A DNA stretch of 64,000 nt from Sporobacter termitidis DSM 10068 (GTDB taxonomy: Bacteria; Bacillota; Clostridia; Oscillospirales; Oscillospiraceae), in NCBI RefSeq assembly GCF_900130065.1, contig NZ_FQXV01000013.1:1-64000 (forward strand), given 5' to 3'. Shown piece by piece: positions 46,054-54,620 of this stretch. Position 1 is the first letter of the stretch. The number at the start of each line of letters is the position of its first letter. Below the pieces are notes generated by a model. It did not search any database and was not told where the DNA came from. It saw only the letters and a list, made by a program, of their open reading frames with translations. The translations under genes and the position numbers were made by a program.

Positions 46054-46086
46054 AAAAAAAGACCGGCAGGAATAATCCTGTCGGTC
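46054..46086 (-). terminator. Terminator of the ABC/binding-protein operon
   Basis: Stem GACCGGCAGG/CCTGTCGGTC with one G-U pair followed on the minus strand by seven T. Near-identical to the terminator at 51073-51105. Confidence 0.85.
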
Positions 46087-46225
46087 AAAAGGATAAAGTA
46101 TGTTTGCTAACATCAGAGGTGTGGACGATCCATGACAAAACGACTAATATCATTGAATATTCTTCCGTGTCGCCATCACAGCATGTATCATTACCTTAGT
46201 CAAGAGAGCATCTAAATATGTTTAT

Positions 46226-47197
46226 TTATTCATTTGTGTCGGCAGTCATCAGAGAGATGCTCCGCAGGTTGAGCAGTCTGTTTTCTGGATCGTCATACTT
46301 AACCTCAACGCCGTTAGCCAGATCAAAGCAGACATCCAACATGTTTTTAGCGGCGATGACGTTGTCCTGATAGGTAGACGCTTTCATCTTGCCGCTCACT
46401 ATGTTTTGCTGTGCCAGCACGTTGGTGCCGCCAGCACCCAATACGATTATATCCGGATAATTGTCGCCCAACGCCGTAATTGCCGCATTCGCCAAAGCGT
46501 CGTCCATACATGCAATTACGTTCATGTCGTTGATCAATCCGCTGGAAATCCAGTTCTCGACAATAGCCTGAGCTTCGGTGGCAGACCAGTTGTTCGCTAC
46601 GCCGTCGGCGACAAATACTGCGGAGGCGCAAGTGTCGGATATGCCCGCCCGGCGACTCATCATCAGGGAATCGCTGTCCCCCGCGATATATCCGATTTTC
46701 ACCGCTTTGATGGCTCCCTTATCAAGCAGACCCTGAAGATAGCTGCCGAGCACCCTGCCATGGTCAGCCTGGTCTATGGCAGTTCGAACATTGTAGTTCA
46801 TTGCGTCGACTATAAACTCATCGATAATCAGCGGAATATTAGCGTTAACGACAGCGTCGCACGCAACGCCGATAGACTGTCCATCGACTGGGCGAATGAT
46901 AATGACATCGCAGTTTTGAGAGATGAGGTTTTCGACATCTGTAATCTGTTGCTCGGCATCGCCTTCGGCGCTGGTGAAGATTAACTCCACCCCTTCCAGC
47001 GTCTCAGCGTATGTCTCGTAGCTGCCGCGCATGTTCATGTTGATCTCATCCGAAACCGGCATTGCGAACCCTATTTTTATCGCGCCGGTTGAGGCGGTGC
47101 CAGTTCCATTTGGCGCGGGGTCTGTTCCTTTTGACGCGCATCCGGCAATCGTCATAATTAACAAGGCACAGCAAATCACAGCAAATACTCGTTTCAT
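46226..47197 (-). CDS. Sugar-type ABC substrate-binding lipoprotein
   Basis: 323 residues of the periplasmic-binding-protein type 1 family (RbsB-like). Lipobox IAGC, then IKIGFAMPVSDEINMNMRGS, LISQNCDVIIIRPVDGQSIG and VIACMDDALANAAITALGD. The start overlaps the preceding ATPase gene by four bases (ATGA), so translation is coupled. No sugar permease is nearby; the operon partners are FtsX-type exporters. It may therefore serve as a ligand sensor for the envelope module rather than an importer receptor, which is inference. Confidence 0.85.
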   Translation of the reverse strand: MKRVFAVICCALLIMTIAGCASKGTDPAPNGTGTASTGAIKIGFAMPVSDEINMNMRGSYETYAETLEGVELIFTSAEGDAEQQITDVENLISQNCDVIIIRPVDGQSIGVACDAVVNANIPLIIDEFIVDAMNYNVRTAIDQADHGRVLGSYLQGLLDKGAIKAVKIGYIAGDSDSLMMSRRAGISDTCASAVFVADGVANNWSATEAQAIVENWISSGLINDMNVIACMDDALANAAITALGDNYPDIIVLGAGGTNVLAQQNIVSGKMKASTYQDNVIAAKNMLDVCFDLANGVEVKYDDPENRLLNLRSISLMTADTNE

Positions 47198-47952
47198 CGT
47201 TGTTCATTCTCCTTTATTTTTGTTACTAAATTCTCTTGACTTGGGTACGATACATGACACGGGCGGCTTGCGCGATATTCCGTGCCGGACAGAAGTTTTC
47301 CCGCGCGAATCCCGATGACTTCATCGGCAATGGCGGTTACGTTTTCCGAATGGGTGACGATAATCACGCATTTGCCGTTCTCATGCGCCAAACGGGTAAA
47401 GATATTGAGCACCGCGCCCTCGGTTTCCGCGTCAAGGTTGCCCGTTGGTTCATCTGCGATAATCACGTCCGGGTTGTGAGATAAAGCCCGTGCAATGCCC
47501 ACGCGCTGCTGTTCGCCGCCTGAAAGGCAGAGGATTTTACGGTCTGCGGTTTCACGGTCAACACCCATATTATCAAGCAAGGCATAAGCCGCTTCCTTTT
47601 TCGCTTGTCGGTCGGTAATCTCGCTTTCACTGATGCTCATGGAAAGGGTGATATTATAGACCGCCGTGAAGTTCGTGAGGAGATTATAACCTTGAAAAAT
47701 CACGCCCACGCTTTTTGCGCGGTAATCATCTCGGTCAAGCTTCCGCAGGCTCTTTCCCTCATAGTAAACGTCACCCTCCGTACACACGTCCAAGCCGGAA
47801 ATCAAGGACAGCAAAGTGGATTTCCCCGCGCCGGATTCCCCGATAATCGTATAGACCTTGCCGCTCTCAAAGGAAGCGGTGACACCCTTTAAGACATAAT
47901 CCGCACTTCCCTCGTAGCGGTAATATACATCCGCGAGTTCTAAGCATTTCAT
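47194..47952 (-). CDS. MacB/LolD-type ABC transporter ATP-binding protein
   Basis: 252-residue ATPase. Walker [21 protein letters not shown]-loop IFQGYNLL, signature [15 protein letters not shown], Walker [17 protein letters not shown] and switch His VTHSE are intact. The C-terminus has about 30 extra residues. It follows the short FtsX permease and is paralogous to the ATPase at 48862-49539. ABC pairs of this type remove or sense antimicrobial peptides or act on envelope lipoproteins. Confidence 0.93.
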   Translation of the reverse strand: MKCLELADVYYRYEGSADYVLKGVTASFESGKVYTIIGESGAGKSTLLSLISGLDVCTEGDVYYEGKSLRKLDRDDYRAKSVGVIFQGYNLLTNFTAVYNITLSMSISESEITDRQAKKEAAYALLDNMGVDRETADRKILCLSGGEQQRVGIARALSHNPDVIIADEPTGNLDAETEGAVLNIFTRLAHENGKCVIIVTHSENVTAIADEVIGIRAGKLLSGTEYRASRPCHVSYPSQENLVTKIKENEQR

Positions 47953-47963
47953 ATGCCGCCTCC

Positions 47964-48857
47964 TTAATTTTGTTCCATCAAGATTCTAATGGGTTCATAT
48001 TTTGTAACCTGTCTGACCGAGATAATACCCGCGATGGAGGCCAATAATATTGCCACGCCAAAGATTTCTAACGCCGTAAGCGGGCTGACGGATATTTTGA
48101 CTGATGTAAGCGGCTGCGCGGCTACGGCGTTCATAAGCTCCGCCGATTGCTGCCCTGCCAGCAATACATCCGATATAGGCTGTGAAAGCAAGAACCCCGC
48201 AATCATCCCGAATATATAGCAAACGCAGGTTATGGCGATAATTTCCACGCCAAGACCCATCGTCAGCTTTCTTTTTTTCATGCCCATCGCCCGCAAAATA
48301 CCGATTTCATATTTGCGTTCACGGACGGCAATGACGGAAAGCAGAACCATAATCGCCGCGCCGAGCGCAAGCACAATCAGCAGGAACGTGAACGAGATGT
48401 CCTGCAAGCCCTCAAGCGGCGTGACCATCCGAGCGTAGGCGTCCCTATCAATATCGACTTTGTAACCGTCGGGCAGGCCTTTGCTCCGGACTTCCGCAGC
48501 GAAAGCCTCAAGCAGTTCCGGCGTTTTCAAATAGAATACTGCATCGACTGCCTCCGAGCTATCGTCCGGCTCACTCACCTCAAAATCCCGCAAATACTCC
48601 GACTGCGAGAACGCTAAAGCCTGTTCCATTGTAATACCCGGCAGATTGCTGGGCATAAGTTCGGGACTGATACTCACCTCGCTGCCGAAGCGGGCTTTAT
48701 ACTCGCTTATAAGAGTGACCGAGGTGTTGTGGATTGAAAGCGCAATCACGGTGGTTGCGATAACGGCAAAAATCATCGCACCTTGCAAGAAGTTTCGCCC
48801 CTTGTTCTTGCCCAGGTTCAGCAAGGCGTTTTCAATCACATAGAAATACTTTTTCAT
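47964..48857 (-). CDS. FtsX/MacB-type ABC permease, short paralogue
   Basis: 297 residues, four membrane segments: one N-terminal (FLQGAMIFAVIATTVIALSI), then an outer domain, then three in the C-terminal FtsX domain (VLALGAAIMVLLSVIAVRER, IIAITCVCYIFGMIAGFLLS and LEIFGVAILLASIAGIISV). It aligns end to end with the 469-residue permease at 49553-50962 but lacks about 150 residues of the outer domain. Both end with a KYEPIRIL or RYEPLKIL motif. It pairs with the ATPase downstream. Confidence 0.88.
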   Translation of the reverse strand: MKKYFYVIENALLNLGKNKGRNFLQGAMIFAVIATTVIALSIHNTSVTLISEYKARFGSEVSISPELMPSNLPGITMEQALAFSQSEYLRDFEVSEPDDSSEAVDAVFYLKTPELLEAFAAEVRSKGLPDGYKVDIDRDAYARMVTPLEGLQDISFTFLLIVLALGAAIMVLLSVIAVRERKYEIGILRAMGMKKRKLTMGLGVEIIAITCVCYIFGMIAGFLLSQPISDVLLAGQQSAELMNAVAAQPLTSVKISVSPLTALEIFGVAILLASIAGIISVRQVTKYEPIRILMEQN

Positions 48858-48861
48858 AGGC

Positions 48862-49539
48862 TCACCCCTCGTTGACCGGAACCGGGCGAAACACGCCCTC
48901 GTCCACGCTCCAAATCTCGTCCGCGATGGCGATCACTTCTTTGGAATGTGTGACAATAATCACGCATTTTCCTTCTTCGTGAGCAAGAGAAGCGAAAACT
49001 CCCAAAACTCTATTTGCCGTGTCTTCATCCAAGTTTCCGGTGGGTTCATCAGCGACAATCAGTTCCGGATTGTGCGCCAGCGCGCGGGCCATGCCGATAC
49101 GCTGTTGCTCGCCGCCGGATAATTTGAGTATTTTACGATTCGCTTTTTCCGGAGAAATGCCCACCTTTTCCAACAACTCAAGCGCCCGAGCCTTTTTATT
49201 TATGCCTTTGACGCCGCTTATGTGCATGGATAACAGGATATTGTCAAGAGCGGTGGCGTTGGTGAGAAGATTAAAGCCTTGAAAGATAATTCCCGCTTTC
49301 CGGGCGCGGTAATGGTTACGGTTGATTTCAGCCAAACGCACTCCATCGTAGACGATATGCCCGGTGGTGGCAACGTCCAGCCCCGCGAGCAGATTCAGCA
49401 GAGTGGATTTGCCCGCGCCTGACTTGCCGATGATGGTGTAAACTTTTCCGGGTTCAAAGCTCATGCTGACATCCCTGATAACGAGTCTTTCGCTGCCTTC
49501 ATACTTATAGGAAACATTTTGCAAAGTAAGTGTACTCAT
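48862..49539 (-). CDS. MacB/LolD-type ABC transporter ATP-binding protein
   Basis: 225-residue ATPase with Walker [21 protein letters not shown]-loop IFQGFNLL, signature [15 protein letters not shown] and Walker [17 protein letters not shown]. It partners the long FtsX permease encoded immediately upstream (14-base gap) and is the paralogue of the ATPase at 47194-47952. Confidence 0.93.
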   Translation of the reverse strand: MSTLTLQNVSYKYEGSERLVIRDVSMSFEPGKVYTIIGKSGAGKSTLLNLLAGLDVATTGHIVYDGVRLAEINRNHYRARKAGIIFQGFNLLTNATALDNILLSMHISGVKGINKKARALELLEKVGISPEKANRKILKLSGGEQQRIGMARALAHNPELIVADEPTGNLDEDTANRVLGVFASLAHEEGKCVIIVTHSKEVIAIADEIWSVDEGVFRPVPVNEG

Positions 49540-49552
49540 ATCCCTGACCCTC

Positions 49553-50962
49553 CTAATTCCGTTCCCTGAGAATTTTCAGGGGTTCATATCTCGTTATCAC
49601 CGCAATCCCAATTACTCCGGACAGACCTGCCAGTGCGAGAGCGATAAGGGTGATTTGGATAACGGTATGCGCATCAAGCGCAACCTGAATTTCGCTGACA
49701 GGTGTGTATCCGTTAAGTCCGTTTACAAACTCCGTTTTACCTGACATAACTAAAAATTGCAGATTTTCGGAATCGGCTTTTGTCTTTACGGCGGCAACCT
49801 CCACCTGACCGGAAAGGATACTGTCGGCTATTGGCTGTGAGGCGACGCCGCCTATTCCAAGCCCTATTATCAAGCACATCAGGCTGATTAAAACAGCCTC
49901 TGACAATATGCCAGCGGCTATTTGGGCTTTTTCCATGCCCATTGCCCGTAGGACGCCGACTTCGTACTTCCTCCCGCGGACAGCGATAAAGGCAAGCAAA
50001 ACAAGGACTATCGCGCCGAGTATCAAGATAACAGCCATAAAGGTCGAGGTAATACCTGCCATGCTTTTCAGCGGACCTGTAATACCGTCGAGTTCCCTTT
50101 GGTTGATGGATACGCTGTAATCATCAGGCAACCCTTTTGCACGAACCTCTGCCTCAAATTTGGAAATGTCATCAGGGTTTTTCAAATAGTATTCAGCATT
50201 GATTTGTATTCCTTCGTCAGTTTCGAACCCCTTGGACATTACCGTTTCAAAACTTGTGATGATTTCGTTGCGCCGATTGAAAACGAAGAATTTTGCTTCT
50301 TCATACGCGGGGCCCGGATAAGCCGCTGTTTCATCAGAGTATATGCCAACTACAACAAGGCCAAAGTCTTTTACGGGTTCAAATACGCTCCGCGTGGAAA
50401 TAGTATCGCCAACAGAAATGCCGTTCAGTTCAGCAAGGTCGGAGCTGATGATACATTCGTCCAGTCCGCTGTACATTTTGCCGCCGGGCAGAATCTTTTT
50501 GCCGCCATTCACGCTGAAATCCGTAAGCGTATCAGGATCGGAATTTCCAATCAGCACCATAGTTCCAGCTTTTCTTATTTCCCCGGTTCCGTCGTTGCTT
50601 TCCCATACACCTTGCGCCTTGCTATCGTCATCGACAGCGAATGTAGTCGCGCTATACAAATAGAGTTGTGCGCTCAAGATGCTTTTGCTCAAGTAGTCAG
50701 ACTGCGCGTATGAGGAAAAATCGTCAATGCCAACCTCCGGCATTTCCATCTTCCCGGAGCTACCGTGTTCCTGCAAATCTATGGCGATATTCACCTTTGA
50801 GCCGACACGCAGTCGAGTGTCCTCAATGATTTTGGACGAGGCGTTGCCGATGGTCAGCGTGACCACTGTAGAGATGATGATTGCCAGCGTTACAGCAGCA
50901 ATCAGGATGTTCCGCCCTTTGTTGCGGAGCAGATTCCTCATTGCGTTTATCAGAATATACAT
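49553..50962 (-). CDS. FtsX/MacB-type ABC permease, long paralogue
   Basis: About 469 residues with the MacB layout: N-terminal membrane helix (NILIAAVTLAIIISTVVTLT), a large extracytoplasmic MacB_PCD-like domain of about 240 residues, and three C-terminal helices in the FtsX domain ending RYEPLKILRERN. The start at 50962 is set by GGAGG seven bases upstream; a frame to 51010 runs back towards the -10 box. First gene of the operon controlled by the CTGTA repeats at 51025-51062. Confidence 0.9.
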   Translation of the reverse strand: MYILINAMRNLLRNKGRNILIAAVTLAIIISTVVTLTIGNASSKIIEDTRLRVGSKVNIAIDLQEHGSSGKMEMPEVGIDDFSSYAQSDYLSKSILSAQLYLYSATTFAVDDDSKAQGVWESNDGTGEIRKAGTMVLIGNSDPDTLTDFSVNGGKKILPGGKMYSGLDECIISSDLAELNGISVGDTISTRSVFEPVKDFGLVVVGIYSDETAAYPGPAYEEAKFFVFNRRNEIITSFETVMSKGFETDEGIQINAEYYLKNPDDISKFEAEVRAKGLPDDYSVSINQRELDGITGPLKSMAGITSTFMAVILILGAIVLVLLAFIAVRGRKYEVGVLRAMGMEKAQIAAGILSEAVLISLMCLIIGLGIGGVASQPIADSILSGQVEVAAVKTKADSENLQFLVMSGKTEFVNGLNGYTPVSEIQVALDAHTVIQITLIALALAGLSGVIGIAVITRYEPLKILRERN

Positions 50963-51008
50963 TCGGTTTCCTCCCAATGAATAGGTATTCGTGTTCACTA
51001 TGGTTCTC

Positions 51009-51062
51009 ATTATGGCAAGCCAATCTGTATTTTCCCTGTAGGTAATCTGTAGTTTGTCTGTA
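51009..51062 (-). promoter_or_regulatory. Promoter with four CTGTA operator repeats (ABC operon)
   Basis: CTGTA at 51025, 51036, 51047 and 51058 with the same 11-base period and the same ten-base gap to a CATAAT -10 box (51009-51014) as at the carboxypeptidase promoter. The surrounding 95 bases are near-identical at both sites. Confidence 0.8.
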
Positions 51063-51072
51063 GCGACGTAAC

Positions 51073-51105
51073 AAAAAAAGACCGGCAGGGATAACCCTGT
51101 CGGCC
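51073..51105 (-). terminator. Terminator of the response regulator/kinase/VanZ operon
   Basis: Stem GACCGGCAGGG with CCCTGTCGGCC (one mismatch, one G-U) followed on the minus strand by seven T, 22 bases past the VanZ stop. Confidence 0.85.
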
Positions 51106-51126
51106 AAGTGATACAATATGTCGAAC

Positions 51127-51657
51127 TTAATGCAACTGCCTCATGACAAAATGACTGAGGTAAAATAGATAGGCAAAGCGCAATACTACATAAATAGTTA
51201 CTGCCAAGGCAAATACATTTACAACCTTAACAGTCCTGTTTTTAAAAATCTTGGACAATAGAACATAAATGCCAATGCCGATTACCCCTCCAAGCATGTT
51301 GCCAAGTACATCAGTAATATCACTTCTTCCGATTGCAAAAATGAATTGTATCACTTCAAACGTTAAGGATAATCCGATAGCCGGAAGAGTCTTTCTCATA
51401 AAAGGCCATTTACTTTTTAACATGTAAATATAGATGCCCAACGGTATAAAAAGAAGTATATTATAAATAACTTCGCGAAAAAGTATAACTCCGTTTTTAT
51501 CGAAAGACCCCTGAAAAGGAATCAGATTGATTACGCGTATCCCGTCAGATAATTTTTCGGAATAAAATGGTAGTTTGAAAAGAATTACTCCTGTCAGTAG
51601 CAGCATATATACAACGAACAATATGATTGTAAGGGTGTTTCGCTTTCCCGATTTCAA
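51127..51657 (-). CDS. VanZ-family membrane protein
   Basis: About 176 residues with four to five membrane helices. The VanZ signature is visible in VILFREVIYNILLFIPLGIY and LSLTFEVIQFIFAIGRSDITD followed by LGNMLGGVIGI. The start is a TTG at 51657, nine bases after AAGGAG; a frame extending to 51744 overlaps the kinase gene and lacks a ribosome site. VanZ proteins confer low-level teicoplanin or lipoglycopeptide resistance in some Gram-positives. Co-transcribed with the two-component genes. Confidence 0.88.
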   Translation of the reverse strand: MKSGKRNTLTIILFVVYMLLLTGVILFKLPFYSEKLSDGIRVINLIPFQGSFDKNGVILFREVIYNILLFIPLGIYIYMLKSKWPFMRKTLPAIGLSLTFEVIQFIFAIGRSDITDVLGNMLGGVIGIGIYVLLSKIFKNRTVKVVNVFALAVTIYVVLRFAYLFYLSHFVMRQLH

Positions 51658-51718
51658 TATCTCTTTCTCCTTATAGCCGTTTATGCCTTTGGCAAGTCCA
51701 TCCAGAACAAAACACCGT

Positions 51719-53014
51719 CTAGGCGTTTTCCAAAGCAAAATCAATTTTCATAGATTCCAGCGCCTTTTGCACAATGGTCAGCCCCAAGCCGCTTCGTCCG
51801 TTTTTCCGGCTTCGTGCTTGATCCATGCGGTAGAACGGATCAAACAACTTTGGCAGAATAGCATCGTCAATCCTTGCTCCTGTGTTCAATACGCAAAGGC
51901 GGTGTTGTTGGGTCATAGGCTCGCTCCATATCCGTATTTCGCCGTCTACGGGCGAATTCTGCACCGCATTCAATATGACGTTGGAAAGTGCCTTTTGGAG
52001 CATTTGGGGGTCGGCAAGACAGCTTTGCCCGTCAGGAATATCCGTGACAATACGCTGGCCGTTTGCCTCAGATAAAGTCTGAAAGTCAGGCAGTATATCA
52101 GCAATTGTATGCCGTATGTCCAGTTTTTCAAAAGCGGGTATGATCCTCCCGTCGTTTAAGCTGACAATCTCCAGTATCTCGGATATCATCTTGCTCAGCG
52201 CATCCATCATCTTCACGCATTCGCGCAGGTATTTGGGGTGGTCTTTGTAATCGCCCACATTTTCGAGCATTCCCTCCAGCAGTACACTGGTAGCAGCAAT
52301 AGGCGTTTTCAGTTCATGGGAAGCTGCCGAAAAGAAATACCTCTGCGATTCCTCCAATTCGCGTTCCCGCAGGATTTCGTCCTCTAATTTGGTGATGGTT
52401 TCCTTCAGCTTGACGTACATGGAATAAACGTCGCGGGCTAATGTGCCAAGTTCATCTTTATGCTCCAACGGCGGCGGGACTTCTTCGAGATTGGCCATCT
52501 TTCCGGCGCTGTCCGCGAGGCGCTTGATTGGTTTGGTCATCTGCCGCGCAAAGACAAAAGCACAGATGAGGCAGAGAGCAAGCATTACGGCAAACACGGC
52601 GACTCCACGAATGATTAACTCCCGATAAAACGATTCTAAGCCCGTCATGCTTTGGGCAACAATGGACAAGCTGTTATCGTTATGCACAACATAATAAAAA
52701 TCACCGTTAAAATTGTTCGACGTGTCGGCATTCGGCGTGGCATATATTGAGTTGCCATCTTTATCAACAATATTGAACTCAAAAGACTGATTGCTTTCAT
52801 AAAAGCGCCGTGCCAATTCAGCAACGTCGCTGTTGCTATTTCCCTGAATCTGTTCCACCAAAGGCTGGTATGAAGCTATGATTTGCCCAGCCTGTTTCGT
52901 TCTGTAGAATGACATAAACTGTTGCGAAAATAGTGCCGCCGTCACGCCGACAAGCAGCAATAGAGAGATTATTGTATAAGTAAATACCTTAGTAAAAATC
53001 CCGCGATTTTTCAT
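51719..53014 (-). CDS. Sensor histidine kinase (HAMP, VanS-like)
   Basis: 431 residues. Two membrane helices (about 10-30 and 135-160) flank an outer sensor region of about 105 residues; a HAMP linker follows (RQMTKPIKRLADSAGKMANL). The phospho-acceptor is in FSAASHELKTPIAA. ATPase motifs are NVILNAVQNSP (N box), LPKLFDPFY and GRSGLGLTIV (G2). Its ATG overlaps the regulator stop by one base (TAATG). It probably senses envelope damage or a drug and signals to the regulator upstream. Confidence 0.95.
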   Translation of the reverse strand: MKNRGIFTKVFTYTIISLLLLVGVTAALFSQQFMSFYRTKQAGQIIASYQPLVEQIQGNSNSDVAELARRFYESNQSFEFNIVDKDGNSIYATPNADTSNNFNGDFYYVVHNDNSLSIVAQSMTGLESFYRELIIRGVAVFAVMLALCLICAFVFARQMTKPIKRLADSAGKMANLEEVPPPLEHKDELGTLARDVYSMYVKLKETITKLEDEILRERELEESQRYFFSAASHELKTPIAATSVLLEGMLENVGDYKDHPKYLRECVKMMDALSKMISEILEIVSLNDGRIIPAFEKLDIRHTIADILPDFQTLSEANGQRIVTDIPDGQSCLADPQMLQKALSNVILNAVQNSPVDGEIRIWSEPMTQQHRLCVLNTGARIDDAILPKLFDPFYRMDQARSRKNGRSGLGLTIVQKALESMKIDFALENA

Positions 53015-53676
53015 TAGGATTCTTCCTCCAATCGGTAGCCCACTCCCCGTACTGTTTTGATGATGTTTTCCGGCAGTTTCGCCCGCAGATTCTTGATATG
53101 CGTATGCACGGTGCTGCCGTCTCCGTCAAAATTATAGCCCCAAACGCGGGATAGAATAATTTCATGAGATAGCGTCCTGCCCCTGCTCTGAACCAACAGC
53201 ATTAGGATTTCAAACTCTTTGAGAGTCAAAACAATTTCCTCGCCATTATAGGTAACTTTGAAATCTTCAGGCAGGAGCGTCAGTTTGCCGCAACGGACTT
53301 CCTTTGCCAATGCGCCGCTTCGCCGGAGCAAGGCTTCCACTCGTTTCAGCAGAAGCTGGATCTTGAACGGCTTTGTCACATAATCATCCGCTTCCGCGTC
53401 AAACGCCTTGATTTGATTCTTCTCATCGGAAAGAGCTGTCATCATCAGAATGGGGGTGTCGTCTATTTTGCGAAACTCCCGCAAAAGCTCATGACCGTTC
53501 ATTCCCGGCAGCAGGATGTCGAGAATGACAAGCTGGTAGGTGTTGTCGTAAAACTTGTTGTGCGCTTCGTCTCCGTCCAAGCAGGCATCCACCTTATATC
53601 CCGCCTCTGATAAAAAGGCTTTTACTGTATTGCGGATATGCTCATCGTCCTCGACAAGCAGAATTCGTATTGACAT
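53014..53676 (-). CDS. OmpR/VanR-type response regulator
   Basis: About 220 residues. Receiver domain with VEDDEHIRN, phospho-acceptor Asp in LVILDILLPGMNG, and TKPF Lys. The C-terminal winged helix has LTLKEFEILMLLVQSRGRTLSHEIILSRVWG region and VHTHIKNLRAKL. Start at 53676 is set by GGAGG seven bases upstream. Two CTGTA repeats 11 bp apart lie directly upstream of its -10 box, suggesting autoregulation and control of the two four-repeat promoters nearby. Confidence 0.95.
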   Translation of the reverse strand: MSIRILLVEDDEHIRNTVKAFLSEAGYKVDACLDGDEAHNKFYDNTYQLVILDILLPGMNGHELLREFRKIDDTPILMMTALSDEKNQIKAFDAEADDYVTKPFKIQLLLKRVEALLRRSGALAKEVRCGKLTLLPEDFKVTYNGEEIVLTLKEFEILMLLVQSRGRTLSHEIILSRVWGYNFDGDGSTVHTHIKNLRAKLPENIIKTVRGVGYRLEEES

Positions 53677-53694
53677 AATCATCCCTCCACAGAA

Positions 53695-53726
53695 AGGATA
53701 CAGTAGCAATCTGTATTTTCCCTGTA
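53695..53726 (-). promoter_or_regulatory. Autoregulatory promoter with two CTGTA repeats
   Basis: CTGTA at 53711 and 53722 (11-base period), ten bases from TATCCT (53695-53700) as -10 box. Same geometry as the other two promoters but only two repeats, because the upstream gene ends at 53730. Confidence 0.7.
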
Positions 53727-53729
53727 GTT

Positions 53730-53912
53730 CTAAGATTTCTTGCGCTCGGATTTCATTCGTCCGTCAGCGGGTTTCTCAGCGTTTTTTGGAATAGCCCATA
53801 CACGGCTAAATCGTATCACACCGGGTATGCGGCCATCCTCACATAGCTTTTGTACTCGGCGCTCGGAAATGTCCCACTTTTTTGCGGCTTCTTTCGGAAT
53901 AATATAGTCCAT
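53730..53912 (-). CDS. Small excisionase/MerR-like HTH protein
   Basis: 60 residues from ATG at 53912, five bases after GGAGGTG. KEAAKKWDISERRVQKLCEDGRIPGVIRFSRVWAIPK is a typical HTH_17/excisionase-like winged helix. A basic tail follows. It lies just upstream of the regulator promoter; a role in its control or as a relic of a mobile element is possible. Confidence 0.75.
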   Translation of the reverse strand: MDYIIPKEAAKKWDISERRVQKLCEDGRIPGVIRFSRVWAIPKNAEKPADGRMKSERKKS

Positions 53913-54244
53913 ATAGGCACCTCCGTTGCTGACATTATTGTATACGCTCAAACGAATAATATCAAGTCAGCAAAGCTATTGTTAAGAATCTGTTAGCATA
54001 ATGGAAAAGCTCTCTGTGGATGCACATTTTTACGATACCTCGAACCTTTTCACGAAAATCCAAACCTTTTCATGATAGGTAGGCGCGCGTAGCGGGGCGG
54101 GGTGCATCTTTTCACGATATAAGTTCAAAAAACAGAAAAAGGCCACCCCGAAACGCAGCCTAAATTTCATATGGAATGCAAAAAAGCCCAGTAAAACTGG
54201 ACTTTTTCACTCGTCAACATTGTATCAATATTGACGTTTGTTTT

Positions 54245-54321
<77 letters not shown>

Positions 54322-54381
54322 ATATGAAGTTGAAAGCTTGCAGCAACAGCGTCTGTCGCTGCTGTATTTTTGATGCTTACA

Positions 54382-54410
54382 TAGAATAGCACAGACATGC
54401 GATAATGTCA
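54382..54410 (-). promoter_or_regulatory. Promoter of the initiator tRNA gene
   Basis: Perfect TTGACA and TATTCT separated by 17 bases on the minus strand, about 60 bases upstream of the tRNA. Confidence 0.75.
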
Positions 54411-54551
54411 AGAGAATAATGCCGCTGCAAGCAATATTTTAAAAGTCGCTGCAATTGCTGATGTTTTTGGGCGGTGAGGCTTTATTTATTATATGATCTT
54501 CATCATAATAAAATACCTGCCGGTGCGCGGGGAGCACAGGCTTTGGACAGT

Positions 54552-54587
54552 GGGAAGGCGGCAGGTCGTGAAACCTGCCGCCTTCCC
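54552..54587 (-). terminator. Hairpin ending the Tad/VWA operon
   Basis: A perfect 15-bp GC-rich stem (GGGAAGGCGGCAGGT and partner) 33 bases past the VWA gene stop. No T-run follows. Confidence 0.65.
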
Positions 54588-54620
54588 GGGTGTATGGGTG
54601 TGAAATTTCAGGAGCAGTCT

